Positions 16,786-26,643 of a stretch of DNA of 64,000 nucleotides are shown here, piece by piece. How positions within the stretch are numbered: position 1 is the first letter of the stretch; each line of letters starts with the position of its first letter. Source of the stretch: Sphingomonas sp. (lineage in GTDB: Bacteria > Pseudomonadota > Alphaproteobacteria > Sphingomonadales > Sphingomonadaceae); the NCBI GenBank assembly GCA_017304655.1, contig JAFKLY010000003.1:1-64000 (forward strand). The letters run 5' to 3'. The notes beneath the pieces are model-generated. The model did no database searches, was not told the DNA's origin, and saw only the letters and a program-made list of their open reading frames with translations. The position numbers and the translations under genes are program-made.

Positions 16786-18720
16786 ATGGCAAACAACAAG
16801 CGCATTTTTACCTCAACACAGAGCCCGTCTGTGGTGGCCCTGCTCGCGCTCATGATGGCGCCGACAAGCGCGCAAGCCGCCTCCAAGGTCTATCGCGACC
16901 TCAACCATAATGGCCGCATGGATCCTTACGAGAATCCTCGCATCAGCAATGAAAAGCGTGTGGAAGACCTTTTGAAGCGCATGACGCTTGAAGAAAAGGT
17001 CGGCACGATGATGCACGGAACCCTGCCTTCCGGCGACGTTCTCGGGCACTCCGGCGCAGCTTACGACCTCACTGTTACCGAGCGCTATATCAACACGGAC
17101 AAGGTAACGACCTTCATAACGAGGCTGGCAATCCCGCCGAGAGAGCTGGCGGCACAAAACAACGCGGTGCAACGCGTCGCCGAGCGCGGACGTTTGGGTA
17201 TCCCGCTGACGATCAGTTCGGATCCGCGCAATCATTTTCAGGCTGTTTTCGGTGCGAGTACAAAGGGCGGCGGATTTTCCCTGTGGCCAGAGACCTTGGG
17301 GTTCGCCGCCATCGGCGATCCGGCCCTCGTGCGCCGCTTCGGCGACATCGCTCGGCGCGAATATCGCGCGGTCGGCATACAGATGGCACTCTCGCCTCAG
17401 GCAGACCTCGCCACTGAGCCGCGCTGGCCCCGCGTCACTGCGACATTCGGCGCAGACCCGTTACTGGTGTCGCGCCTCGCCGGTGCCTATGTCGCCGGCT
17501 TCCAGGGCAGTGACCATGGCCTCACCAGCAACGGTGTCGCAACGGTCGCAAAGCATTGGGTGGGCTATGGCGCCCAGCCCGAAGGGTTCGATGGCCACAA
17601 TTATTATGGCCGGATAGCACGGCTCGACAATGCGAGCTTCGACCGGCATGTCGCCGCCTTTGACGGTGTTCTCGCCAACCGGACGGCGGGCATCATGCCA
17701 ACTTATCCCATGATCGCCGAGGTCGCGCTCGATGGCAAACCGCTGGAGCAGGTCGGCGCCGGCTTCAGTCGCCAGCTTCTCACCGATCTGCTGCGCACGA
17801 AGAGAGGCTTCAAGGGGTTCATCCTCTCGGACTGGGCCATTACGAATGATTGCCCGACGGAGTGCTCCGCCCCCACTGTGGAAAAACCGCAGACCCCGTC
17901 CGCCATTGCCATGCCCTGGGGCGTCGAAGCATTGGCCAAGGTCGACCGCTTCGCCAAAGGCGCGAATGCCGGCATCGACCAGTTTGGGGGCGTGACGGAC
18001 AGTGCGGTGCTGCTTCAGGCAGTCAAAAGCGGCAAGGTGTCGGTGCGCCGCATCGATGACGCCGTCCGCCGGATCATGCTGGTCAAGTTCCGGCTGGGTC
18101 TGTTCGATAACCCTTATGTCGATGAAGCGGACGCCGAACGGATCGTGGGGAACCCGCAAACCCAAGCCGAAGCAGAGCAGGCGCAGAGGCGCGCGCAGGT
18201 CATGCTGGAAAATCGTGGAGGCCTCGTTCCCATCGCCGGATCGCGCAAGGTATGGCTTTACAATGTCGACGCCGACGAGGCCCGGCGTCGCGGTTTAACG
18301 GTCGTCACCAGCCCTGCGGAGGCCGATATCGCCATTCTGCGCGTCGAGACGCCGTCCGAGCGGCTTCACCCTCACCACTTTTTCGGCTCGCGCCAGAACG
18401 AAGGGCGCCTTGATTTCCGCGACGGTGATCCGGATTATGAAGCGATCAAGAAAGCCTCGGCCGCGGTACCCACCATCGTCTCGGTGAATCTGGACCGGCC
18501 CGCGATCCTCACCAATGTGCGCGACAAGGCCACGGTGCTCCTTGCAACGTTTGGCGCAAGTGATGGCGCCGTTCTCGATGTTCTGATGGGCAAGGCCAAG
18601 GCCGAGGGGCGTTTGCCGTTCAACCTGCCAAGAAGCATGGAAGCCGTTGTGAAACAGGACCCTGCGCAATCTGACGATGACGCAAATCCGCTATATGAAC
18701 AAAATTATAGGGTCGATTAA
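16786..18720 (+). CDS. Secreted glycoside hydrolase family 3 enzyme
   Basis: About 644 residues from the ATG at 16786, which begins a signal peptide ending near TSAQA. The mature start carries DLNHNGRMDPYE, an EF-hand-like calcium loop seen in some GH3 enzymes, then RVEDLLKRMTLEEKVG. GH3 features follow: VAKHWVGYG with EGFDGHNYYG, and ILSDWA with Asp349 as the presumed nucleophile. The (alpha/beta)6-sandwich second domain continues to the end; no fibronectin-III domain is evident. It likely removes terminal beta-linked sugars (glucosidase or xylosidase type) from the desulfated glycan in the periplasm. It starts 26 bases after the FGE gene, so it is in the same operon. Confidence 0.88.
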   Translation: MANNKRIFTSTQSPSVVALLALMMAPTSAQAASKVYRDLNHNGRMDPYENPRISNEKRVEDLLKRMTLEEKVGTMMHGTLPSGDVLGHSGAAYDLTVTERYINTDKVTTFITRLAIPPRELAAQNNAVQRVAERGRLGIPLTISSDPRNHFQAVFGASTKGGGFSLWPETLGFAAIGDPALVRRFGDIARREYRAVGIQMALSPQADLATEPRWPRVTATFGADPLLVSRLAGAYVAGFQGSDHGLTSNGVATVAKHWVGYGAQPEGFDGHNYYGRIARLDNASFDRHVAAFDGVLANRTAGIMPTYPMIAEVALDGKPLEQVGAGFSRQLLTDLLRTKRGFKGFILSDWAITNDCPTECSAPTVEKPQTPSAIAMPWGVEALAKVDRFAKGANAGIDQFGGVTDSAVLLQAVKSGKVSVRRIDDAVRRIMLVKFRLGLFDNPYVDEADAERIVGNPQTQAEAEQAQRRAQVMLENRGGLVPIAGSRKVWLYNVDADEARRRGLTVVTSPAEADIAILRVETPSERLHPHHFFGSRQNEGRLDFRDGDPDYEAIKKASAAVPTIVSVNLDRPAILTNVRDKATVLLATFGASDGAVLDVLMGKAKAEGRLPFNLPRSMEAVVKQDPAQSDDDANPLYEQNYRVD

Positions 18721-18838
18721 GCGCTCCTTCTCTCCCCGCACAGAAGCCGATCAACGCAAGCCCTAGCTGTCTGTTGTTGTGTCCATGTAGTCCTCTCTCC
18801 ATAAAATCGGGGCACAGCTGCCACTTCCGATGCACGAT

Positions 18839-19121
18839 ACATCAATGGCCGGGGCAGCCAACAGAGCTGATGGGATGGACGCCCACCCGACGGCATCTAT
18901 GTGCCAAAGGGGAGGTGTTGAAGCCTCACTGTGGGAGACGTCAGTCTCGCACGGTTATCGCCATCGCCAAGAATGTTTTTCACGCGTAATTCCCATATTG
19001 GCGCGCAGCATATCGTGCTGTTCATCGAGGCCGGACAGATGACAGCATCCGACTAGGCGCCGAGGGCTCTTAGCGCGGGGATATCAAGTTGGCCAAGGCA
19101 ATGGCAAAGGAGATTGAATGA
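18839..19121 (+). pseudogene. Decayed RelE/HigB-like toxin gene
   Basis: No intact gene is present here, but reading frames contain pieces of a plasmid-stabilisation toxin. One frame gives RMFFTR then QHIVLFIEAG (compare the family's YRVYF...IVLLLxGGDK), ending at a TAG (19054-19056). Another frame, after a stop at 19071-19073, gives GDIKLAKAMAKEIE and ends in TGA at 19119-19121, overlapping the antitoxin ATG as ATGA. That overlap is the usual coupling in this toxin-antitoxin type. Earlier bases give only weak matches, so the 5' limit is approximate. At least one frameshift and in-frame stops make it nonfunctional. The rest of the 18.72-19.12 kb stretch shows nothing else. Confidence 0.55.
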
Positions 19122-19399
19122 TGGTCGAGACCACCAAGTTTGGCATGGCAGAGTATCTCGACAGCCCCGAGGCGATCGCCACCTATCTTCAGGTGGTGCT
19201 CGACGAGAATGACCACGCGGCCTTTCGTAAAGCGCTCGGCACGGTCGCTCGGGCCGTCGGCATGAGCAAGCTGGCCGAAAAGGCAAGCGTCGCCCGAGCC
19301 TCGCTCTACAAGGCCCTGAGCGATACCGGAAACCCGTCCTTCGAGACGGTCGCCAGGGTGCTCAAGCCGCTCGGCCTGCGCCTCTCGGTCGCTCCCTAA
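19118..19399 (+). CDS. HigA-type addiction-module antidote protein (orphan antitoxin)
   Basis: A 93-residue protein beginning MMVETTKFGMAEYLDSPEAI and containing MSKLAEKASVARASLYKALS, a helix-turn-helix typical of the antidote family paired with RelE/HigB-like killer proteins. It normally follows the toxin gene with overlapping stop and start, and that geometry is preserved here (ATGA at 19118-19121) although the toxin is broken. AAAGGAGA supplies a ribosome site about 5 bases upstream. The intact antitoxin could still repress its own promoter or protect against related toxins. It sits at the edge of the sulfatase locus. Confidence 0.8.
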   Translation: MMVETTKFGMAEYLDSPEAIATYLQVVLDENDHAAFRKALGTVARAVGMSKLAEKASVARASLYKALSDTGNPSFETVARVLKPLGLRLSVAP

Positions 19400-19613
19400 C
19401 TGGATTCGATCGGGATGGAGATGTCGATGATCGCAGTCCACGCGTCGATCGCATACGGGCAGCGCCGGGGCGTAGAAGGACGAGGCCCCGCCCATGCCCC
19501 CAAAGCTGTTACGCTTCGGCAGCACTAAATGAGAAGCGATAACAATCGCTTTCTGTTGTTTTCTCTGGGTTTTCGTGGTGGCCGCGAAGGGTTGAGAAGC
19601 CCTGCGAACCGTG

Positions 19614-19705
<92 letters not shown>

Positions 19706-19850
19706 GCAGAGGTTTGCTGGCGGGCGGGAACGCGGGGCTCCGGCGCGACCAGCGGTCGTGAGCGGGCGCTGTTAGCGGAAGGATGGCGCTTTGCCAAGCG
19801 CCTGCGCGGCAAATCTTGCGCTTGGCCTGCGACACACTAAATCTTGTGGT

Positions 19851-20261
19851 ATGGACCAGCCCCGCAACAGCAAGACGAGCGCATCCTCACTCTCACGGGC
19901 AGCCTCGCTGCCTCGTGCGAACGGCGATGCGCCGCGCATCACGCATGCACGCTTTCGTATCGGCGATCAGGTTAGCCATCGCCAGTTCGGCTTTCGTGGT
20001 GTGGTGTTCGATATCGATCCGGTCTTCGCCAATAGCGAGGAATGGTATGAGGCGATCCCGGAAGCGATGCGTCCATCGCGCGACCAGCCTTTCTACCATC
20101 TCTTCGCCGACAATGGCGAATCAAGCTATGTGGCCTATGTGAGCCAGCAGAACCTGCTGAGCGACGAAACAGGCGAGCCGGTAGATCACCCGGCGATCGA
20201 CGCGCTGTTCGAGCGTAGGGCCGATGGGCGCTATGCGCTCGGCGCCCATCGCTGGCACTGA
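19851..20261 (+). CDS. hspQ: Heat shock protein HspQ (hemimethylated-DNA-binding YccV family)
   Basis: About 136 residues with a nonconserved N-terminal 35-40 residues. The HspQ/YccV domain follows: ARFRIGDQVSHRQFGFRGVV, FDIDPVF, NSEEWYE, QPFYHLFADN and YVAYVSQQNL. Such proteins bind hemimethylated origin DNA and, in enterobacteria, act as Lon specificity enhancers. The ATG at 19851 is taken because it begins a hydrophilic start close to the domain; the ribosome site is weak. It is convergent with the ABC permease gene, 10 bases apart. The domain assignment is firm and the role in this organism is inferred. Confidence 0.88.
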   Translation: MDQPRNSKTSASSLSRAASLPRANGDAPRITHARFRIGDQVSHRQFGFRGVVFDIDPVFANSEEWYEAIPEAMRPSRDQPFYHLFADNGESSYVAYVSQQNLLSDETGEPVDHPAIDALFERRADGRYALGAHRWH

Positions 20262-20271
20262 AAGACTGTGC

Positions 20272-21114
20272 TCAGGCCTTGATTTTCCATCCCTGGGAAA
20301 TGGCTCGATAGCAAAGCGCGCCCAGCGCCAGGTTCAGGCCGAGCATGACAAGCGTACCGACGAGGAGCGGCGAATCGCTCTCGGCCAGGAAGCCATAGCG
20401 AAAGCCGGAAATCGCATAGAAGAAGGGATTGGCGTGGCTGATCGTCCGGAAGACCGGCGCCACATGATCCATGGAATAGAAGGTGCCAGAAAGCAGCGAC
20501 AGCGGCGCCACGATGAAATTGCCCACCGCAGCCGCATGATCGAACTTCTCCGCCCAGATCGCCGTCAAAATGCCGGTGAAGGCCAACATGGCCGACCCTG
20601 TGATGCCGAAGAAGAAGACCGCCCAGAGATGATGCGGCAACACATGCACGCCAGGCCACAACATCATGGCCACCCAGATGGTGGAACCAACGAAGACGGA
20701 GCGGGTGACCGACGAAGCGACGAGGGCCATCAAAAGCTCTCCGGAGGAAATGGGCGGCATCAGATAATCGACGATCGTGCCTTGCAGCTTGGCCGGCAGG
20801 AGCGTGGATGTCGCATTCTGGAAGCTGTTCTGCACCATGCCCATGATGATGAGACCCGGAGCAACGAAATCCGCGAACGGCACGCCCATCACGCGGATAC
20901 CGCCGCGCCCCATCGCCACTGTGAAGATGACAAGGAACAGCAGCGTCGTGACCGCCGGCGCCCAGACCGTCTGGAGTTGAACCTTCATGAAGCGCCGCAC
21001 TTCCTTGAGGTAGAGTGCGCGCATGCCGGCCCAGTTGACGTTTCGGATCACCGCGACGCCAGGTTCGTGACGGATCAGCGTGGCGGGCGCGGGCAGCGGG
21101 GATTGGTCAGCCAT
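20272..21114 (-). CDS. ABC-2 type transporter permease
   Basis: A 280-residue membrane protein with six hydrophobic segments, including VTTLLFLVIFTVAMG, FVAPGLIIMGMVQNSF and PLSLLSGTFYSM. It belongs to the ABC-2 permease family (YadH/NodJ/DrrB-like), which with a separate ATPase exports polysaccharides, lipids or drugs. No ATPase gene is adjacent on either side, unlike the usual paired arrangement, so its partner must be elsewhere. The substrate is unknown. Confidence 0.85.
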   Translation of the reverse strand: MADQSPLPAPATLIRHEPGVAVIRNVNWAGMRALYLKEVRRFMKVQLQTVWAPAVTTLLFLVIFTVAMGRGGIRVMGVPFADFVAPGLIIMGMVQNSFQNATSTLLPAKLQGTIVDYLMPPISSGELLMALVASSVTRSVFVGSTIWVAMMLWPGVHVLPHHLWAVFFFGITGSAMLAFTGILTAIWAEKFDHAAAVGNFIVAPLSLLSGTFYSMDHVAPVFRTISHANPFFYAISGFRYGFLAESDSPLLVGTLVMLGLNLALGALCYRAISQGWKIKA

Positions 21115-21260
21115 GGCCCGTCCCTATCGCGTTGCGTTTCATGCGGCAACGCTTCTGTCATCGGTATGCGAAAGCGCGGAAAATGAGCGGAATCGCTCTG
21201 TAGATTTGACCTTTGGCAACCCGTTGCCCATATGGCCCACTTCAGACAAAAGGAACATTC

Positions 21261-21892
21261 ATGTCCTGGACAGACGAACGCATCGATCAGCTCCGGCAGA
21301 TGTGGGAGCGCGGTATGACTGCGAGCCAGATCGCTGAAGAGTTGGGCGGCGTGAGCCGCAACGCCGTGATCGGCAAGGCACATCGCCTGGGCCTCAGGCC
21401 CGCAAGCCCGCCCCGGCCAAGCCTGAGCCCGCGCCGGCCGACGAGCCGCGCGCCGCGAAGCCCCAGCCGAAGCCCGCACCGGTCGAGGCGCGCCCCACGC
21501 CAGCGCCGCAACCCTCCGCCGCAGCGCCTGCGCCGGCGAGCGATGCTCCGCCGCCGCCGCGCATCGTCTCCGTTGGCCCGGGCGGTTTCCTGCGTCAGGG
21601 CCCGGGTGAGATGCAGCAACCGATTCCGCCGGCCCCGCCGCGTCGCCTTGTGCCCGCCAAGCCGAGCGCCGAAATCGCAGGCAAGACCAGCCTGCTCGAT
21701 CTCAATGAGAAGATCTGCAAATGGCCGATCGGCCACCCGGGCGAGCCGGACTTTCATTTCTGTGGCGAGAAGGTGAACCCCGGCTTCCCTTATTGCGTTG
21801 AGCATTGCGGCCGGGCCTATCAGGCGCAGTTGCCGCGCGGCACCCGTCGCCCACCCCCGCCGCTGCCTTATGGCGGGCCGCGGGTCCGCTAA
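21261..21892 (+). pseudogene. gcrA: Cell-cycle regulator gene gcrA with apparent one-base deletion
   Basis: Two frames together encode GcrA. From the ATG at 21261 (AGGAAC ribosome site), frame one gives MSWTDERIDQLRQMWERGMT and continues to AHRLGL, the GcrA DNA-binding domain. At about 21394 the reading shifts: the next frame gives QARKPAPAKPEPAPADEP, a Pro/Ala linker, then SLLDLNEKICKWPIGHPG and GFPYCVEHCGRAYQ, the conserved C-terminal domain, ending at 21892. One extra base near 21394 would restore about 210 residues (GLQAR, as expected). GcrA activates sigma-70 promoters at methylated GANTC sites and is important for growth in relatives, so a base-calling error is as likely as a real mutation. 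Confidence 0.85.
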
Positions 21893-21907
21893 AGCACCAC
21901 CAGTTGA

Positions 21908-24010
<2,103 letters not shown>

Positions 24011-24097
24011 CCGGGCGTCTCGTCATTCACTTGCTGCTCGTTACTGCCATTGCACGCGTGAACCGCACGTCGACCGAGCGAAAGGTGAACGAGGCAG

Positions 24098-26623
24098 ATG
24101 CCGACGATATCGCATCAAGGTCTGTCCGCCGCGCAGGCACGCGAGCGGCTCGACCGCGATGGCCCGAACGAGCTACCCCGCCCTGACCGTCGGACTCCGC
24201 TGCGCATTGCGCTGGACGTGCTCCGCGAGCCGATGCTTGCCATGCTCCTCGCGGCCGGCGCCGTTTACCTGCTCCTCGGCGATACCGCCGAAGCGCTAAT
24301 CCTGATCGTCTTCGCCGGTTTTTCGATTGCCGTTACGATCATCCAGGAAGCCCGGACCGAGACTGTGCTGGAAGCCCTGCGCGATCTGTCCGCGCCGCGC
24401 GCACTGGTGATCCGCGACGGCGAGACTGTGCGTGTGCCCGGTCAAGAGGTGGTCGAGGGCGATCTCCTCCTCCTCGAACAAGGCGATCGGGTCGCTGCCG
24501 ACGCGCTGCTGATCGAGGCACGCGACATGGAGGCCGACGAGTCCCTCCTGACGGGCGAAGCGGTTCCAGTACGCAAGCGCGCCGCAATTGACGAAACGGA
24601 GCAGAATGCCGAACCGGGCGGCGATGACCGTCCGCAGATTTTCTCCGGTTCGATCATCACGCGCGGAGGCGGCCTTGCCAGAGTCAGCGCCACCGGCACC
24701 CGTAGCCGCATCGGCCTGATCGGCCGCTCCCTCGCCACACTGGAGGCCGAGGCACCACGCCTTCAGGAAGAGACAGCACGGATCGTTCGAATTTGCGCGA
24801 TCGGCGGCGTCGGGATCGCGCTGCTGGTCGTATTGCTCTACGGCCTGCTGCGTGGCGGATGGCTGGACGCGGTGCTCGCCGGCATCGCAATCGGCATGTC
24901 GCTGCTGCCGGAGGAGTTTCCGGTCGTTCTAACCATTTTTCTCGCCATGGGCGCCTGGCGTATTGCCAAGGTCGGCGTGCTTACCCGGCGCACCGCCGCC
25001 ATTGAAACCATGGGCGCTGCCACGGTCCTCTGCACGGACAAAACAGGCACGCTGACCCAGAACCGAATGACCGTCGCGCAACTCTGGTTGCCGTCAGGCG
25101 AGCGAAGCAACCTTGTCGAGGATGGCCCGGACACACGCTTTCAGGCCTTGCTGGAAGCAGCCGCCCTTGCCAGCGCTCCGGTTCCAGTCGATCCCATGGA
25201 AGTCGCATTCCATAACGCTGCACACGCGGTCGAGCGGTCGCCGAACGCAGCCGATGCGCTGGTCCGGTCGCATGGTCTGCGGCCCGATCTGCTGGCGATG
25301 AGCAATGTCTGGCAGCGTGATGGAGACGCAACAGCGCTGTCCGTCGCCGCCAAAGGCGCACCGGAGGCGATCGCGCGACTTTGCGGACTGAACGGCCCGG
25401 CACTTGCCGATCTGGAAGCGGCCGCCGGTAGCATGGCGCAGCAAGGCATGCGTGTGCTTGGCGTCGCCACCGCGCAGACGGCAGCAGATGACGGGATTGA
25501 GGACCATCTGGCCTATGATTTCACGCTCGCCGGTCTGATCGGCCTGACCGATCCGCTTCGCCCGGGTGTGCCGGACGCCGTGGCGCAGTGTTCATCCGCC
25601 GGAATCCGCGTGATCATGATCACCGGCGATTATGCCGCAACGGCTCGGACCATCGCCGCCCAGGCGGGGATCGCGGATGATGGCCTGATGACGGGCGAAG
25701 AGGTCGCCGCCCTTTCGGACGCCGCACTGGCCGAACGGATTGGCAAAGTCAGTGTCTTTGCGCGCACCATGCCTGAGCAGAAGCTGCGCATCGTCTCCGC
25801 GCTCAAAGCTGCCGGAGAGATCGTGGCGATGACCGGGGATGGCGTGAACGACGCGCCGGCACTCAAAGCCGCGCATATCGGCATCGCCATGGGCAAGCGT
25901 GGTACGGATGTCGCGCGCGAGGCGTCCGCGATCGTGCTCGTCGAGGATGATTTCGGCGCCATTGTAGCGGCCATTCGGGTCGGGCGGCGTATTTACGACA
26001 ATATCCGCAAGGCGATGGGCTTCATCTTCGGCGTGCATGTGCCTATCGCAGGATTGGCTATCCTGCCGCTCGTCACCGGCCTGCCCTTCATCTTCGGTCC
26101 GATCCAGATCGCTCTGCTGGAAATGATCATTGATCCGGTTTGCGCGCTCGTGTTTGAGGCAGAACGGGACGAACAGCGCCTGATGCAGCGCCCACCTCGT
26201 AACCCGCGCGAGCGTCTCTTCTCGCTCCCGGTCGTTGCGCGAGGCGTGTTTCAGGGCGCGATAGCCTTCATCGCCCTTGCGATCCTGTATGGTGTCGCCG
26301 CCTATCAGCGCATGCCGGACCGGCAATTGCGTGCGCTCATCTTCTTCGCGCTGGTCGCCGCCACACTGGCGCTGGTACTGGCGAATCGCTCGTTCAGTAT
26401 GTCGATCAGCCATGCGCTGCTACGGGGCAATGCCACCTTCCGTTATGTGCTGCTGTTCATCGCCGCCGGCAGCGCCGCCATCCTTCTCGTGCCCTCGATC
26501 CAAGAAATCCTGGGGTTTGCCGCCCTGCGCGCGCTGGACGTCGCCATCGTCGTGGCTACAGGTGCCGGGTTGCTGATCCTCTTTGAGCTGACCAAGCGGC
26601 CGCTCGTTCGCCTTCACAAATAG
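24098..26623 (+). CDS. P-type cation-transporting ATPase (P2-like)
   Basis: An 841-residue P-type ATPase. The N-terminal LSAAQARERLDRDGPNELP is the cation-ATPase N domain. DESLLTGEAVPV is the actuator TGE motif, and CTDKTGTLTQNRMT carries the phosphorylated Asp314. GDGVNDAPALKAA and IMITGD form the hinge/HAD motif. The M4 motif is PEEFP instead of PEGLP of Ca pumps, so the ion is uncertain (Ca2+, Mg2+ or Mn2+). About ten membrane segments are visible. It stands alone after parE with a GAGG-type ribosome site. Confidence 0.88.
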   Translation: MPTISHQGLSAAQARERLDRDGPNELPRPDRRTPLRIALDVLREPMLAMLLAAGAVYLLLGDTAEALILIVFAGFSIAVTIIQEARTETVLEALRDLSAPRALVIRDGETVRVPGQEVVEGDLLLLEQGDRVAADALLIEARDMEADESLLTGEAVPVRKRAAIDETEQNAEPGGDDRPQIFSGSIITRGGGLARVSATGTRSRIGLIGRSLATLEAEAPRLQEETARIVRICAIGGVGIALLVVLLYGLLRGGWLDAVLAGIAIGMSLLPEEFPVVLTIFLAMGAWRIAKVGVLTRRTAAIETMGAATVLCTDKTGTLTQNRMTVAQLWLPSGERSNLVEDGPDTRFQALLEAAALASAPVPVDPMEVAFHNAAHAVERSPNAADALVRSHGLRPDLLAMSNVWQRDGDATALSVAAKGAPEAIARLCGLNGPALADLEAAAGSMAQQGMRVLGVATAQTAADDGIEDHLAYDFTLAGLIGLTDPLRPGVPDAVAQCSSAGIRVIMITGDYAATARTIAAQAGIADDGLMTGEEVAALSDAALAERIGKVSVFARTMPEQKLRIVSALKAAGEIVAMTGDGVNDAPALKAAHIGIAMGKRGTDVAREASAIVLVEDDFGAIVAAIRVGRRIYDNIRKAMGFIFGVHVPIAGLAILPLVTGLPFIFGPIQIALLEMIIDPVCALVFEAERDEQRLMQRPPRNPRERLFSLPVVARGVFQGAIAFIALAILYGVAAYQRMPDRQLRALIFFALVAATLALVLANRSFSMSISHALLRGNATFRYVLLFIAAGSAAILLVPSIQEILGFAALRALDVAIVVATGAGLLILFELTKRPLVRLHK

Positions 26624-26643
26624 GAAGCGCAGGACGGTCTCCG

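Noticed and set aside
18774..19042. Small open frames of about 70 codons downstream of the GH3 gene
   Set aside because: They match no protein as whole ORFs; the region is better explained as a decayed toxin read in shifting frames.
21611..21892. A separate small protein starting at the internal ATG at 21611
   Set aside because: It is the C-terminal domain of GcrA; frame analysis shows that it belongs to the frameshifted gene, and no ribosome site is convincing.
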